From Apostichopus japonicus (taxonomy: Eukaryota; Echinodermata; Holothuroidea; Aspidochirotida; Stichopodidae): a stretch of 64,000 nt of DNA. Under the pieces are notes generated by a model, which saw nothing but the letters and a program-made list of their open reading frames with translations, made no database searches and was not told the DNA's origin. Both the position numbers and the translations under genes were made by a program. Below, piece after piece: positions 12,905-25,400 of this stretch. Within the stretch, counting starts at the first letter, position 1; every line of letters begins with the position of its first letter. The stretch is taken from contig NC_092568.1 of the NCBI RefSeq assembly GCF_037975245.1, forward strand, positions 8,691,001 to 8,755,000, read 5' to 3'.

Positions 12905-14576
12905 CGCTTTCAACCCCAGTCCCCTTGCAGTGAGACTGTGACTGTGTGACAGCGACGTAGCCAGGAATTTGAAAGGGGGGGGAGCACTTTTTGCGATTGA
13001 TATCGATTTTCAAAAATTTATGCACGACTATATGAGCGGAGCGCCACCATCGGTTGGCGCGGAGCGTACAAGAAAATTTTTGGTTTTACAAACCCCCCAG
13101 ATGGCCGGAAACGGCCCTTCCCGAGTGTTCATGCTGGTTCCATGGCCTCTTGCTAACTTGAGACACCTCATTCAATATCACTTTTCAACCAAAAAAACAA
13201 ACGAGTTAAGATAGTACATAATTCAATAATACATAATGTATTTAAAATTAGCAAGGTACATGTACAGAGTAGTCTTACTTTTCAACTGCTGATACTTGTA
13301 GTTACATATATAGATAGGCCAGAAATGTCTTAGATACAACTATAGCCAGTAATTATCTTTGATACAACTGTAAATGTTTAAGTTAGCCTAATAAGAGAAG
13401 GCGAGAGCTATCCGACGATTGCCATCTGATTCAAATTTCTCAACTGTTTTCTCAACTGAAATATTATCTGCGTAAACAGGTTCTTAACTAGATGTTACAA
13501 CACTGACAAGATCGGATCCTATAGTCTTTTTCAGCGGGTAGAGTGTTGAATGAAACGGCACGCGATAGAAATGACAGCCTAAATTAGAAGACTAGGTCAC
13601 CTAATTAAGCCATATTCTTGCTACGTTCATTTCAATAGTTATTCCTGTCTAGACTCTTAAACTCGTCCAGCAAGCTTATGGATTTGAAATATGGGTGTTT
13701 TTAAAAAAAGATAACTTGGCCAAAAAAAGTGTAGGCCCGGGCCCACAGTGCTACATACTGGCTACGCCCCTGATCATATGATATCATATTATCAGCAGAT
13801 TTTGTTTCCTGTTTGAATTCTTTTACATGTTCTTTTACATAATACATCAGAAAGACAAACATAGTGCTCTTTTACAATTTTTCAAGTAGGATGATTCTTG
13901 TTTATTGTCCAATGTCTGGACTTTAATACATTTGACCAACTTAACTGATGGACATTGGACAATATAAACTCTCATATTTTGGAATATAGCCATATATGCA
14001 GTGGCCTAAAAACAAATATCGTTATCACAGTGTATTAGCAGTGTAATAATTATTATAGGAAGTGCGTATCACGTACGATTGCTAGCTTGGCTTCATTACA
14101 TGCTGTTCGTGCACAACTTAGGACGAATCATAGAAAGGATGAGATCGAACGTTGTCGACGTTGTTGTGCATACGGTTCGTGACATTCCATAGAGTGAGGT
14201 TAGGTAGGCAATATGTATTTTATTACGCAGTGGCCAACTGTAGGCTTGTAATAGGCTATAGGCTAAATTTAGCTAATTGCATCTGCCAAACTAAGTAAGT
14301 AGTTGAATCAGTAGGCATGAATGTTACTACGATTATAATTGAGTTAACGGAGCTGACGAGTATTCAAGATCAAAAGAGCACTGACAAAATACCATGCTAA
14401 AAACACAACAGTTTTTAAACATTTTTTTTCGACACTGAAAGGGGGGAGCGGTCGCTCCCCCTGCTTCCCCCCCCCCTGGCTACGTCCTTGCTGTGTGATC
14501 ATCGTCAGGTGTGTATCACCATTCCCCTCGAAGGGGAACAGATACTACACATGATCTTAGCCAAAAGGCCGAGAAG
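12905..14576 (-). mobile_element. SINE-like repeat with U2 snRNA head, split by a hAT element
   Basis: From 14576 leftward the minus strand reads CTTCTCGGCCTTTTGGCTAA, then GATCATGTGTAGTATCTGTT. This is the 5' 40 bases or so of U2 snRNA with one change, including the branch-site-pairing GTAGTA. After that it leaves U2 (CCCCTTCGAGGGGAATGGTG) and goes on to 14491, is broken by the hAT element 12950-14490, and resumes from 12949 to about 12905. SnRNA-headed SINEs are a known class (SINEU type). Confidence 0.7.
12950..14490. mobile_element. Non-autonomous hAT element, 1541 bp, nested in a U2-headed repeat
   Basis: Target duplication CTGTGTGA at 12942-12949 and 14491-14498. The ends are CAGCGACGTAGCCAGG and, reversed, CAAGGACGTAGCCAGG. 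Shared internal segment near 13070-13150. Another copy of the host repeat at about 47.4 kb shows the uninterrupted site, which confirms both boundaries. No transposase ORF was seen. An inner CTGGCTACGCCCCTG at about 13757 may mark a further nested end. Confidence 0.85.
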
Positions 14577-15884
14577 TATATACAATAGCACGGTAGTCAA
14601 TGTGGCTTCCATTCCTTACTTGTGCCAGGTATAATTAAAGGTATCGTTGCTGAGGTAATTTACTAATCGTATACAGGAACGTAAAGAAGTACGAATGTTC
14701 AATGCATCAGAGTAAAAAACGAAACCTTTAGTATTCGATCTATCAGCTTGCATATTTAGAGTTCTTCTCATCTCTGATATATACGGTGATAATATGGAGT
14801 TAAGGGTGGTTATAATCCCAGTACATCAGATTTATTGATACTGTGAAGAGAAGACACGGACTTAGGCAGCTTGTAGGTTATTAGATAGAAACCGGTGGAA
14901 TCACTGGAATGCCGAGGTAGCCAACAACAAAGAAAAGAAGAATAAGAATAAGAATAATAAAGAAACAAAGACATAACAGCAACTGTGCTCTCTCGTTAAA
15001 AAATATCGCCAGCTCTGAAATATTTACCGATCAATTAATTCAAATACCGAACTGTATCGGACAAATTACCAAATAGATAACGGTGACTTTTCTCGAAATA
15101 CGCAGGGATATGCATGATTTTCATTTGAAGAAACCTCTCCGCTCTAAAGAGCATGCCAGCTTTTGTCGATGTTCCAGAGTGAATGACTGCAAATGCCATG
15201 CAACTAATTAAGCAAATCTAGAGAAAGAACATCAGGCATTCGACCCCCCCCCCTACCCAAAGGCGATGGTAAACCCGTGCAATTTTTATGGTTTACCGGG
15301 TAACAGGTTAATTCGAATTATTTACAACGATTCCTCAGATTTAGTGTCATAATGCCCGTCTTTATATACCGTAATATTTTGAAATGATGGAAAAGAGATG
15401 GTGCTCTTTTCATAAGCGTTCTCTAATCATTTTATGAAATATTTAGATAAGCTTCCGTAGGTGTATTTTAAAGAGGATAGCGCCTCTTGCAAACTGCAAA
15501 CTTAATGTAGACCCGTAATTGTCCGCGAAAAGACCTCTGAATTTTTCTCGCTCAAGACAATATAAGCCTGTAATTGACTGGTATTATATCACATATTTAT
15601 TAAGTGTCTGTTTGTTTACTATTGAAAAATTTTCTTCTTTCATCGTCTTACAGAATAGGTCAATGGTGAAACATCTTAACAATTCAGTAACCATAGTGAA
15701 AGTATGTGTTAATGCCAAGAAAATAAAAGCAAATAACTGAATATGAAACCGATATAGTTACCACGTGGTCTCAAAATCGTGAAATAATATACAGAACATG
15801 CATAGCAACACTATAAAACAAAAATATCGTGAAATAGTGAAAACTAAGAAGAAGAAGAAGAAAAAACAAACAACATTTCAAATG

Positions 15885-16325
15885 GTAGAAAGTAGAGCTT
15901 ATTATAATTGGCAGAAAGTAGAGCTAATTGTACATGGCAGAAAAGTATAGCGTTTCTTTTATAAATAGAAATTAGAGTTAATTATAAATCACAAAAAAAA
16001 AACGAATTAGTTAAAAATTACAGAAAGTAGAGCTAATTATAAATGGCAGAAAGTAGAGCTAATTGTGAATGACAGAAAGTATATAGCGCTAATTACAAAT
16101 ATCAGAAATAGAGCTTATTATTATAGGCAGAAAGTAGAGCCAACTATAGATGGCGGAAAATAGAGTTCATTATAAATCACAGGAAATAGAGCTAATTATA
16201 AATCACAGAGCTAATTATAAATAGCAGAAAATAGATCTAATTGTGAATGACAGAAAATAGAGCTAATTACAAATAGCAGAAAGTACTGAGCTAACTATAC
16301 ATTGCCGAAAAAAAAGCTAATTATG
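15885..16325. repeat. Minisatellite, about 26-base unit
   Basis: At least 14 diverged copies of a unit like CAGAAAGTAGAGCTAATTAT plus AAATGG. Unit length varies by a few bases. Confidence 0.85.
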
Positions 16326-16925
16326 AATGCGATCAATTTTGCTTAGGTATGTAAGTAAGATATCAGTATCTTTAATAAGATTTGTGAATAGTAACTATAA
16401 CATGGTACATATGTACTTTACCAGGTTACTAGTTATATAAAACTGTTACGCATAACACATACAAACATCACCAAGTTATTCATAGTTATAGGTCAACGTT
16501 TATTTTGGTTTTCACGCTTGTATATTAATCTGTTCCTCCGCTTTTGGATTTCTGGATATTCTTTATAATTACATTTTACGGGTAACTAATATGACAAGCA
16601 TTTATGGATAAACTATTACAAAAATTAGATTCATTTGCTGTGATGTAAGCTTTATATGAGAAGTTATACGAAAAAGATCAAGTAGTCTATTGACACATTT
16701 ATTACAAATAATATTATTGTGAATCTGTTCAGTTGAAAACTTACAGATTAAATATTAACACTACAACATCATTTGCAAAATCCTGTTTTTATTTCTTAGC
16801 CTATAACACTAAAAAGATTAGTGATCAGCAAACGTTGGTTGGCTTGTTTGAGGCTAGCATAAACCAGTATAGTAAACCTATGAAGTTATGAATATAATAT
16901 AGGCCTAAATTAGATTATATAGCAC

Positions 16926-17317
16926 CAAGGGCGGCGGAACCGGGGGGCACAGGGGGCACAGGGGGCACGTGCCACCCACGTTTCCTCAGGTTAAAAATGT
17001 GCCCTTTTTCTACATAAAAATTGAGGTGTCTCAAGTTAGCAAGAGGCCAGGGAACCAGAATGAACACTCGGGAAGGGCCGTTTCCGGCCATCTGAGGGGT
17101 TTGTAAAACCAAAATTTTTCTTGCTAGTATGCATATTTTCCTTCAAGGGGGGGGGGGGGGCGTTGATGGAGTGATGTGTATACGCAAATAAGATATACAG
17201 AGCTATAAAGGGTACTAAATATAAGGCTGCATCAGTCCAATCGAATTTCTGCAAAGTGCCCTTTGATGTCGGTGCCCCCCCCCCCCCCCCAGATTAAAAG
17301 TGCTTCCGCCGCCCTTG
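16926..17317. mobile_element. Non-autonomous hAT element, 392 bp
   Basis: Exact target duplication TATAGCAC at 16918-16925 and 17318-17325. Both ends read CAAGGGCGGCGGAA in inverted orientation. Long G and C runs lie inside. The part around 17040-17120 matches the elements at 2940 and 12950. Confidence 0.88.
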
Positions 17318-17939
17318 TATAGCACGCTAACGTTCTTAAGAGTAAATAGTTACAGGTGATAGAATATTAAATGTACAGATAGGTTAGAATGAACTTTCAG
17401 GTATATTTACGACGTTGCGCGTTTTTGTCGATGAGACTAAAATACGTCGTTATACCTTACGTGATCGCCTTCAGTGTTTTACTATACACATCTTTCAGAG
17501 AAAAACATTTAGCTACTTTCGCTTGTGTCCATGAAAAATATGTTTGAATTTCGATATCCACTTTTTTCTTATTCGAAATAGACTTTGTAAAAACATACCG
17601 ACACCGTCTAATCATAATTTGTTAATTAAACTAGTTTATGTCAACACGTTGTTATTGGTTATATTAACGATCAAAATACTGTGTTGACTTATCGCATGTG
17701 ATCAACAAAGATTGTTGAATACTATAATGAACATGAATTTATGATGACTGTAAATGAATAGTAAAAAAAGCTTGGAAAGGAAATTCAGAAGAAGAAAAAA
17801 CAAAGAAAAACACCACAGCCATTTCGTTTACTGCATTTTTGCTTGTTAAAATTTGAAACATTTGTCTCTTAATAGTTAAAAAAAGGCTTTTAAATAGTTA
17901 ATGTTCAAATCTTTATGTTAAATATATTTCAGATACGCT

Positions 17940-17945
17940 TCTCCT

Positions 17946-17989
<44 letters not shown>

Positions 17990-17999
17990 GTATATATGT
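17940..17999. repeat. TA microsatellite
   Basis: Alternating TA with a few TG steps, on the 3' side of the Penelope-like element. Confidence 0.9.
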
Positions 18000-18030
18000 T
18001 GATACTAGATGAGACTAGTGGAACACTAGT

Positions 18031-18076
18031 AGTTGTAACTCGGAGTTTCACGCTTTGTAGCGATCTTCAGACAACT
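18031..18076 (-). ncRNA. Hammerhead-ribozyme-like motif of the Penelope-like element
   Basis: On the minus strand the order is: AGTTGT (stem I), CTGAAGA core, T, CGC-TACAAA-GCG (stem II), T, GAAA core, CTC-C-GAG (very short stem III), TT (cleavage position), ACAACT (stem I closing strand). Stem I is six perfect pairs and all core residues (CUGANGA, GAAA, UH) are present. The closing pair of stem II is U-U instead of G-C, which may weaken it. Penelope-like elements are known to carry minimal type I hammerheads with tiny stem III. Activity is not shown. Confidence 0.6.
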
Positions 18077-18083
18077 GGTAGCT

Positions 18084-19049
18084 TCAAGTTATGCTCCATG
18101 AATATATAGGATCCTCGTCGGGATTACCGGGGATTATGCGGTTGTTGGTGTATTGTTCTGCCTGAGTATTCTCTTTCGCGTCCGTTCTGTTTGTGGGTTT
18201 GTAAGACTTTCTTCGGTGTTCGGCTGTTGGTGTATTCTCTTTTGCGTCCGATCTGTTGTTGGGGTTTTTTGCCTTCCTTCGGTGCTCGCTCCTTAGTTGT
18301 GTGTGGTTCTCTTGACGGTGTTTGGTGGTTGGACTGGAGTTGTTTATGTAGAACTTGTTTTCGTGGCGACACTTCGATATGAGCTCTGGGCGTTTGTTCA
18401 GGAGGGTCCGTTTGTCTGTGTTGATAATGATGAGTTTTTCAGTGAGACAGAGGTTGCACCGCTTCGACTCGTTGCTGTAGGCTTTGGCTCTGCTGGCGAT
18501 CGACCAATTGATAGTGAATGGCTGGTTGTTCTGTTTCAGCTGCCAGATGTGCTTCGAGAGTTCCGTTGCGTTTTGGTGTTTTTCGTGGTTGAGCGACATC
18601 TTGTGGTTACCGTATCTGAGCTTGAAGGGGGGTTCTGTTAGGCCGATGTATGTCTTGCAGTTGTCGATGGTTTTCACTTCGGCCTTGTATATGATGTTAG
18701 ATGCCTGGCAGTTTCCATTTAGTGGGCATGTGTCCTTTTTTCGGCAGTTGCAGGCTTCCTTTTCTTTCGATGTGTGGGTGGCTGCTATACGTTTGTTGTG
18801 TCCTTTGATGATGCTGGCGATGTTGGGCATGCAACTGTAACTGACTTTCACGGTGTTTCTGTTGAAAATCTTGTGTAGTTTCGATGTCTTCGGGAAGTGT
18901 TTGTTGATAAGTTTCAGGAATGTGCCTCCTATGTTCGTGGCTACGTTGCTGCTAAAAGGTGGGTTGAACCAAATGATGTTGCGCTTTCTGTTTCGGTTGT
19001 TCTTGGTAGGTTGGTGGGCGATGTATGAGAGATGTAAGATAGACGCCAA
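18084..19049 (-). CDS. Penelope-like element ORF, C-terminal GIY-YIG endonuclease part
   Basis: 321 codons with a stop. The N-terminal part ([19 protein letters not shown], then [20 protein letters not shown]) is the linker seen between reverse transcriptase and endonuclease in Penelope-like elements. A cysteine cluster ([15 protein letters not shown]) follows, then a GIY-YIG domain: [29 protein letters not shown] and [10 protein letters not shown], then CNLCLTEKL. The last 70 residues are low in complexity and hold two copies of a 22-residue repeat beginning EHRRK. The reverse transcriptase region is absent, so the element is truncated at its 5' end and cannot move by itself. The ATG is simply the first in the surviving frame. 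Confidence 0.82.
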   Translation of the reverse strand: MASILHLSYIAHQPTKNNRNRKRNIIWFNPPFSSNVATNIGGTFLKLINKHFPKTSKLHKIFNRNTVKVSYSCMPNIASIIKGHNKRIAATHTSKEKEACNCRKKDTCPLNGNCQASNIIYKAEVKTIDNCKTYIGLTEPPFKLRYGNHKMSLNHEKHQNATELSKHIWQLKQNNQPFTINWSIASRAKAYSNESKRCNLCLTEKLIIINTDKRTLLNKRPELISKCRHENKFYINNSSPTTKHRQENHTQLRSEHRRKAKNPNNRSDAKENTPTAEHRRKSYKPTNRTDAKENTQAEQYTNNRIIPGNPDEDPIYSWSIT

Positions 19050-19055
19050 CCTACT

Positions 19056-19064
19056 CTATATATG

Positions 19065-19151
<87 letters not shown>

Positions 19152-19152
19152 G
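19056..19152. repeat. TA microsatellite, about 95 bases
   Basis: Nearly uninterrupted TA tract at the truncated 5' boundary of the Penelope-like element. Confidence 0.93.
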
Positions 19153-19377
19153 GACGTACGGGATTCAGAATTACCAAGTTACGAAAAGTACGAGAACGCT
19201 ACAAAAACTTGTCCTTTAGTCCTTGAGTGGCTGAGTTTGATTAACATAGCAGCTTTTGAATACTATTAAAGTCATCATCTTTTAATATCGTAATAGTCAA
19301 ACCTACCACGTGATAACAAGCTATAGCAATAGATTATAGAAGTTTGACAAATTTCGTAATCTCACTCACGAGACTGG

Positions 19378-19440
19378 ATTATAGTGGGGATTATAGTGGG
19401 GGTTATAGTGGGGGTTATAGTGGGGGTTATAGATTATAGT
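19378..19440. repeat. Short tandem array TTATAGTGGGGG
   Basis: Four to five copies of a 12-base unit followed by decayed copies. Confidence 0.85.
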
Positions 19441-22332
19441 TGGGTAGTTTTAATCCGAATTATAATCAGCTTATTGGCGGTAGATCTACTTACAATCTAT
19501 CGCCCTGGTAATGGAACTCGCGACTCTCTTTAGTGTCACCAAAAAATAAGAGGGTCGCCATAACATCGGGAAGAAGATTAAGAATGGAGAAATTGCCGAA
19601 ATTTGTGGGCAAAAGGTGGATATAATCATCAACATAATTTTTCTCAAAAGTTGCAAGACATCATCATTTCGAAACTAAGTACCATTAATCAAACACAAAT
19701 TTCTTAAAGGGATAGGAGTACCTGCTTCCAATAGAACCGCTTCCCAGGCCATAATATGCGCCACTGGAAAGGTAGCAAAGAGGAATAAAGTGAAGGTTTG
19801 GGTCACCAAGCAAGAAAGTGTGAATACCATGTTGTCATGGATCTATTACTGAAGTTATCCAATGGACAACTGTGTAAAAGTCATGCAGTTACCCAAATGA
19901 ATGCTTGCCTGGTTGAAGACACGAATATGCTACGTTATTAGCTTTAAATGTGCATAGCGTGAAATATCTTCTCCTTTCCCTCCACCCCCCCCCCCCCCGG
20001 TCTACACAGCCCAGTAGCTTTCTTGTTACGGTAAACCTACAATTGTTTTGTAAGATCAATTAATATATGCTAACAAATAAGTGTGTAAGTCATTGCATTC
20101 TTTTAATGTTTGTGTTGTTAACAAATCGCTTTATTTTTACATATTCAAGTAAACATCTTTTTGAAACTTCCGAAGTTTAATCCTATGTGTCGGGAGGCAA
20201 ATATATATTTTCTATTGGAATGATGCGAAAATAATTTTCAAATAATATTTTTGGGATCATAACTTTCTCTTGCCGATAACTTTCGAACCGATATATCCAG
20301 CTATATTGAATCGATATATCCTGAAGTATACCGATAGTTTTCATATTTCATATTTCATACTTTTCCCCACCCTACCCCTCCACCGTTCCCAACGATCGAA
20401 CCCGAAAATGGTGATCAAACATTATTTACAATCTTGAAAAACATGGAATCTGCAAGCAAAGCCTGATTAAGAAACAATCCATACATGTACACAAATTGCA
20501 AAATGAATCCACATATATAAATATGCATGAGCTTGATTATATCACCAAATATCATCACATATCACCAAATGATTTGCATATCAATATTAACATTCGTTCA
20601 ATTTCATGAATATTGAAATCATGGAGCTTTAAGAGCAGCCGATTGGAGCAATATCCAATAATGCTAACAATTTCACTCTATACTAAGGTAGGGAGGGGGA
20701 TGTGGAATTGTCTCTTCATCCTCCGTGGATACGGCCCTGCTATATAGATGTCTTTTGTTGTGAGACAATCAAGAAACAAAATTTTATATTATATAAACAA
20801 CAAAGCAATATACCGTAATGTATAATATCTCTCGACTGAATAATTCTTTGTATCCCCTTTCTTGCATCATCATTCGTGGTTACAGAATAGAAACATATTC
20901 ATGTTGGATACTGTCATATTTTAGGCCTATGTAATACATTTAGAGGGATTCTTGAGTGGCTACAGATTCTACAATTTTTGCAAAAAAAATGTGATAATGT
21001 TAGTGATACTTCACAATTCGATGATAAATTGTGTTGTCAGGTTTAGGAAAAAACACACACAAGCAACTCGGCAATATATCACGGAGGTTAGCTTGTTAGC
21101 TCAACATTGAGTATCATGTGCAGTTTAAGGCCCTTCCGGACCACCGTAAGTGGCCTTCATGTATGGGACCTTCGGCTTTTACCCCGCATACTTCTGCTTC
21201 TTCTTAAGAAGTATAGCGTGTGCTAGCTGTTCCTCAGAGGTAGGTAGAGATGACTGATTTCAAGCTGTGGTATGCTCGGTTTTGAAGGTTTGAACTGTTA
21301 CTCCTGTTGAGTCTGATACCTGTTGTTTATCCTGCAGTTCCATTCCTTTGTATTGCTATGTGTAAAGAATGGAATTATTATGAGTAGTACGAAGAATGCG
21401 GCGTTTTCAAGTGAACTTCGTATATTTACCAACCACCGCAAACAAATATCACAATATTATTAATAAAAAAAACCCAAACCCAGTTATTCTGAACCTACAA
21501 GTGCATAAAACGCGTTTTGTTATTTTCAGCCTACCAGTGTACAATCATATATATGATGGAATCAACTTGACGCTGAAAAACATGGCCAAACACATCAACA
21601 CTGACTGCGCCCTTTCATTCTAAACTGCAGCCACTATAACAAGGAAGAAACGGAGGCGTATATGTATACCATGCGTCGGTTCCTTACCGAACTAACCACT
21701 GAAAATCATAACAAAACAGAACCGCAGTTTTGACCAAAAAGCAACGAAAAAAAAACCGAAAACGAAAACAAAGCGAAAAACATAGCAATTATTTACACGT
21801 ATAGGACATTTTACCAAGTCTAGTCTTATTTTGACATTTCTTTCAATTAGTGTAGGCTATCTAGCTTAGTATAGGCCTATGTATCATTTGACACCATGAA
21901 AGAGAATGATCACCTTACAACTATACTTTTAAGTTTACTATTGATACTTTTTCTTATTCGAACCTAAACACCAGAATATTGTCAATATTTTACGAAATTC
22001 TCTGATCCATCCCACCCTGCCCTTTCTCCTCTAGAAGCAACGTGTTTCCACGGTACGCTCATTCCAGAAACTTACACAAGTACAAACACCTGCACATGTA
22101 CCTGCATATCCACCTACACCTGCAAATGGACATGCACAAGCAAATGCACGTTTTCGGACACGTCTCATGCACAAGGCGCTATATCGTACTTCAAAAGTGT
22201 TGAAGTTGATTCTTGAATGAGGATCTGTTATGTCATACACTTATAGTGTCGTGAACCCTCATGTATATTTAATATATGCAGATGTATGTAAATATACTCT
22301 GTTTAACTTATCCCTTTAATGATTTCTTGGAA

Positions 22333-22467
22333 TTAAACATATGTGTAGTGTGATTGGCTGCTGCTGTCATGTGACTTAAACGTTAACTTATGATTGGAAG
22401 AAAGTATCTTGTCTTTTGCCTCGTCATGTATGACAGTTTTGTAAGCCAATTCAGTCTCACTGTATAC
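22333..22467 (-). CDS. Probable gene B last exon
   Basis: On the reverse strand an in-frame stretch of 44 codons ends at TAA (22333-22335). It begins [18 protein letters not shown] and ends SHYTYV. It keeps phase 0 with exon 9, is acidic and hydrophilic like the other tails, and ends Y-T-x-V as gene A does (YTTV). The acceptor chosen (ttacacagtagag) is weak; an in-frame alternative lies 12 bases further in. A different terminal exon with acceptor gttatag at about 21639 was also considered. The start is therefore provisional. Confidence 0.55.
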   Translation of the reverse strand, partial: VYSETELAYKTVIHDEAKDKILSSNHKLTFKSHDSSSQSHYTYV

Positions 22468-25400
22468 CTCTACTGTGTAAGGTCTCCGTGTGTGAAAGCA
22501 CGTACAATATACTAGAAATTACACTAATTATATAGGTTTCCACATATTTAATCTGATCAATCCTGCGAAATAAATAGTACGAATCATTATATCTCTCTGT
22601 TGGACTGGTTATTCACGTTATTCGTGTCGTCCCTGCCACGCGACCATCGAAATCTGCCTTACCGTACTGGGACGGACGCGACAGGATCTCAATAGATTGC
22701 GCGGTCAACCTCCCCCAACCTCTATTTCCATCCCGCCTTTACTATCTCCCCTCGGCCCTCACTCGGCCCTCCAAGCAAACAAACATCCGCTATACCCTTC
22801 CAAATAATAAAATAAGTTTCCCATTACCTTAGTGTTTTTCTTGAAGACCCAGACCGAAAGGAAGACCAAAATGGCGAAAAAAAGATCGATAGCTCGTAGT
22901 GAAGCTATCAGCCCGTAAAAGTGAAACCGTAGACTGGGTAGGTCGTAGAGGATACAGTTGCCAGTTTTCCCACAAGATGTCTGAAAAAGTTGGCAAGCTT
23001 TCTCTATACTAGCACCGAAGTAAATTGGACCCGGGATAAAACCTGAAAACATAAAAACGAAAGTTCTATAGATCGTTTTCCAAAAAAGTAATGATAACAA
23101 TAAATAATAATAATAATAAACAGTTCTTATTAAGCGCCCGTAACAGAAGTCTCAGGGCGCTTTACAAATATAAAAGTCATAAAATACAAAAAGAATACAA
23201 GTCAAACACACAACAAAAGAAGCAAAAGACCGCTGACCAGACAAGGAACATGCAACGAAAGAGCAAACCAATAAGAAAACCAGTGTCTGGCCATCGATCC
23301 TGACCTATTCTAAAAAATAAACCAAACCAATTTGATATAAAATCAAACATGTATAAACAAGAGAAAAGTATACAGTATGCTATATTCTATGTGAGACAAA
23401 ACGCAAACGCTCAGCACGGCATTCATCTACATTAGTGGTTTTCTGTAGAGTTCAATCCGCTCACCAAGAAGCAAAGCTGCCAACAACATTGCACTAATCG
23501 GGCATGTAGGAGCCACTTAAGATTATTAGTTTGTCCATTTACCTACCGGCAAACCCTGTACATTGCTCATTCGTAGGTACAGTGAATTTATTTTTATATT
23601 TGTAACCCTTTGTTGCAATCAATTGTTGTTTGTTTGTGTGGTCCTCGTAGAAATGATTCGTGGACCCCTTGATCTACATATCTGTTGTGTGAAAATCGCA
23701 ATCCTACGAATGCCCATTAGTGCCATTGAAAAAAAAATCGGCGGGTCTGGGGTTGTTTTTTTTTTTAGTATGTAAATTATAAATTTAGGCGTCTACAAAT
23801 TATTTGTCTCAAAACAACAGAGATGCCCAATTTATTTCTCGGAAAAAAGATAATATGTCAACTTCTCTCTTTCTCCACGTCCCTCCCAACCCCCCCCCCC
23901 CAAAAGAACACTATAGTGGGCCAACGTAAAACCGCCGTTCCACAATTGACGTAGCCTATTAATTATACGATATAACATTATCATAGGTAGCTGGCCGTTC
24001 TTTCAGTACTTGCGAGTCGGCCACAGACTTTATACATCGCTTACATTCTTATTGTATGTAACCTCAAGCAAGAATTATGAACGAGAAACTGTCAGAACTC
24101 ACCGAGAACTTTCATGAACACACTTGAAATCCCCATCATAACTGATCGGTCCCTTTCTTCAACGAGTCTGTAAAAGAAAAACAATGAAAACTTTAATAAA
24201 AGTGAAAAAGAAACTCATTAACGAAAAAACCGACTGGAAGCTTGTTATTAATCTGAAATGAGCATTTATAAGCAAGAAGGAGATTCGACTCAAAATAAAA
24301 AGTAACGCCGGGATTGTATACAATTAAACTGGGGTGTAATCCGTGGCTACACATATACAACTTACTGTGGCTTCCGCGACTGGTATGGCGCAACCCCCCC
24401 CCCCCGCACCACAGTAGAGAAGTGGTCCCATATAAGGGGCCGCCAATCACGAGTACATCGCTGGTTAACTCGTTTGGTATAGCGCGGGAAAGTGGTAATA
24501 CTTATCTTTAACAGCTATAAACCGTAGCTATAGTGTTGAACGACTGGGGGGATGGTGAAAACCTGGGGAGGGGGAAAACTGGGAATAAGGGGGTACTTCA
24601 AAGTCATATGTTGCAATGTAGTTTTTGATCATATGTAGATCCCCTCGTTCATGCATCCCCCCCCCCCTCACGGTATAGCGCACTTTACACTGTATGTGAC
24701 CTACCTGATCTGTAACATCAGCGTCGGATTTGCGGCAAAAGTAACCAGAGTGAAAAATAGCATATTGACAGCTATGTAAACTATCCACATATTATCACAG
24801 CCTGTAGGACAAGCCTCAGAGAAAGCGTACCCTTCGTCTTCTTGGTAGAAATCATTGGATAAATCTATCGGTACACAACTGCATTGAATAAAAACCTGTA
24901 ACCAAAAAGTAAAGCATACTTCTAAAATTTTGTAAATTTCAGATTATGCATGGCAAAGAGCGATCCCTCAGAGCAGTGACTTATAAGTCAGGGGTGGGGG
25001 AGTGGTTGGTAGTGGGTAGGTATCCAACCCTAAAGCAGACGTGTAGCCAGGGGGCGAAGGGGCGACCGCCCCCCCCCCCTGAGCATATATTTTGTATGTT
25101 TTGATGATATCGCTAGTTATTTCAAGCATAGATGCAACTTACAAGGCCCGGGAAGTGCCATTTCCAGCGACCTGGAGGTATTTTCAGCCAAAATTTTCTT
25201 GTACGCGTAGTGCCAACTCATGGTGGCGCTACGCTTATAGATAGATTTCAATGCAGAATCTACGGCTCTGCAAGTTTGCCTACAGGTTTGCCCCTCCCTT
25301 GGCAAATTCATGGCTACGCCCTAAGGGCGTCGCTCAGGACATAATTTTTGTACGCAATCTAAAACTCAAGCATTTACACACTTATATATTCATTTATGCA

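Larger units (their letters stand above)
17948..19152 (-). mobile_element. 5'-truncated Penelope-like retroelement between TA microsatellites
   Basis: The element runs on the minus strand from about 19052 to about 18000. It holds the endonuclease ORF and, directly after its stop, a hammerhead-like fold. Both sides are (TA)n tracts: about 17948-17999 and 19056-19152. Either it inserted into a TA microsatellite, or the repeats grew at its ends. No reverse transcriptase is left. Confidence 0.75.
3507..22332. other. Intergenic region between genes A and B
   Basis: No cellular protein gene could be supported. The frames are short, AT-rich and start in repeats. Apart from the elements listed separately (tandem repeats, hAT and foldback elements, U2-headed repeat, LINE tail, minisatellites, Penelope-like remnant), it is unrecognised AT-rich DNA with frequent poly-G or poly-C runs. 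A 3' UTR of gene A may occupy its first part. Confidence 0.6.

Noticed and set aside
14535-14576. Functional U2 snRNA gene
   Set aside because: Only the first 40 or so bases match U2; the Sm site and 3' stem-loops are missing and the body is a different repeat.
18297-18840. Long plus-strand frames opposite the Penelope-like ORF
   Set aside because: They are antisense shadows; the minus-strand frame has the recognisable GIY-YIG domain.
22031-22240. Cys-rich 69-codon minus-strand frame as the last exon of gene B
   Set aside because: No acceptor joins it in phase 0. The Cys/Ala runs come from a CACCTGCACATG-type simple repeat, and 22333-22467 fits better.
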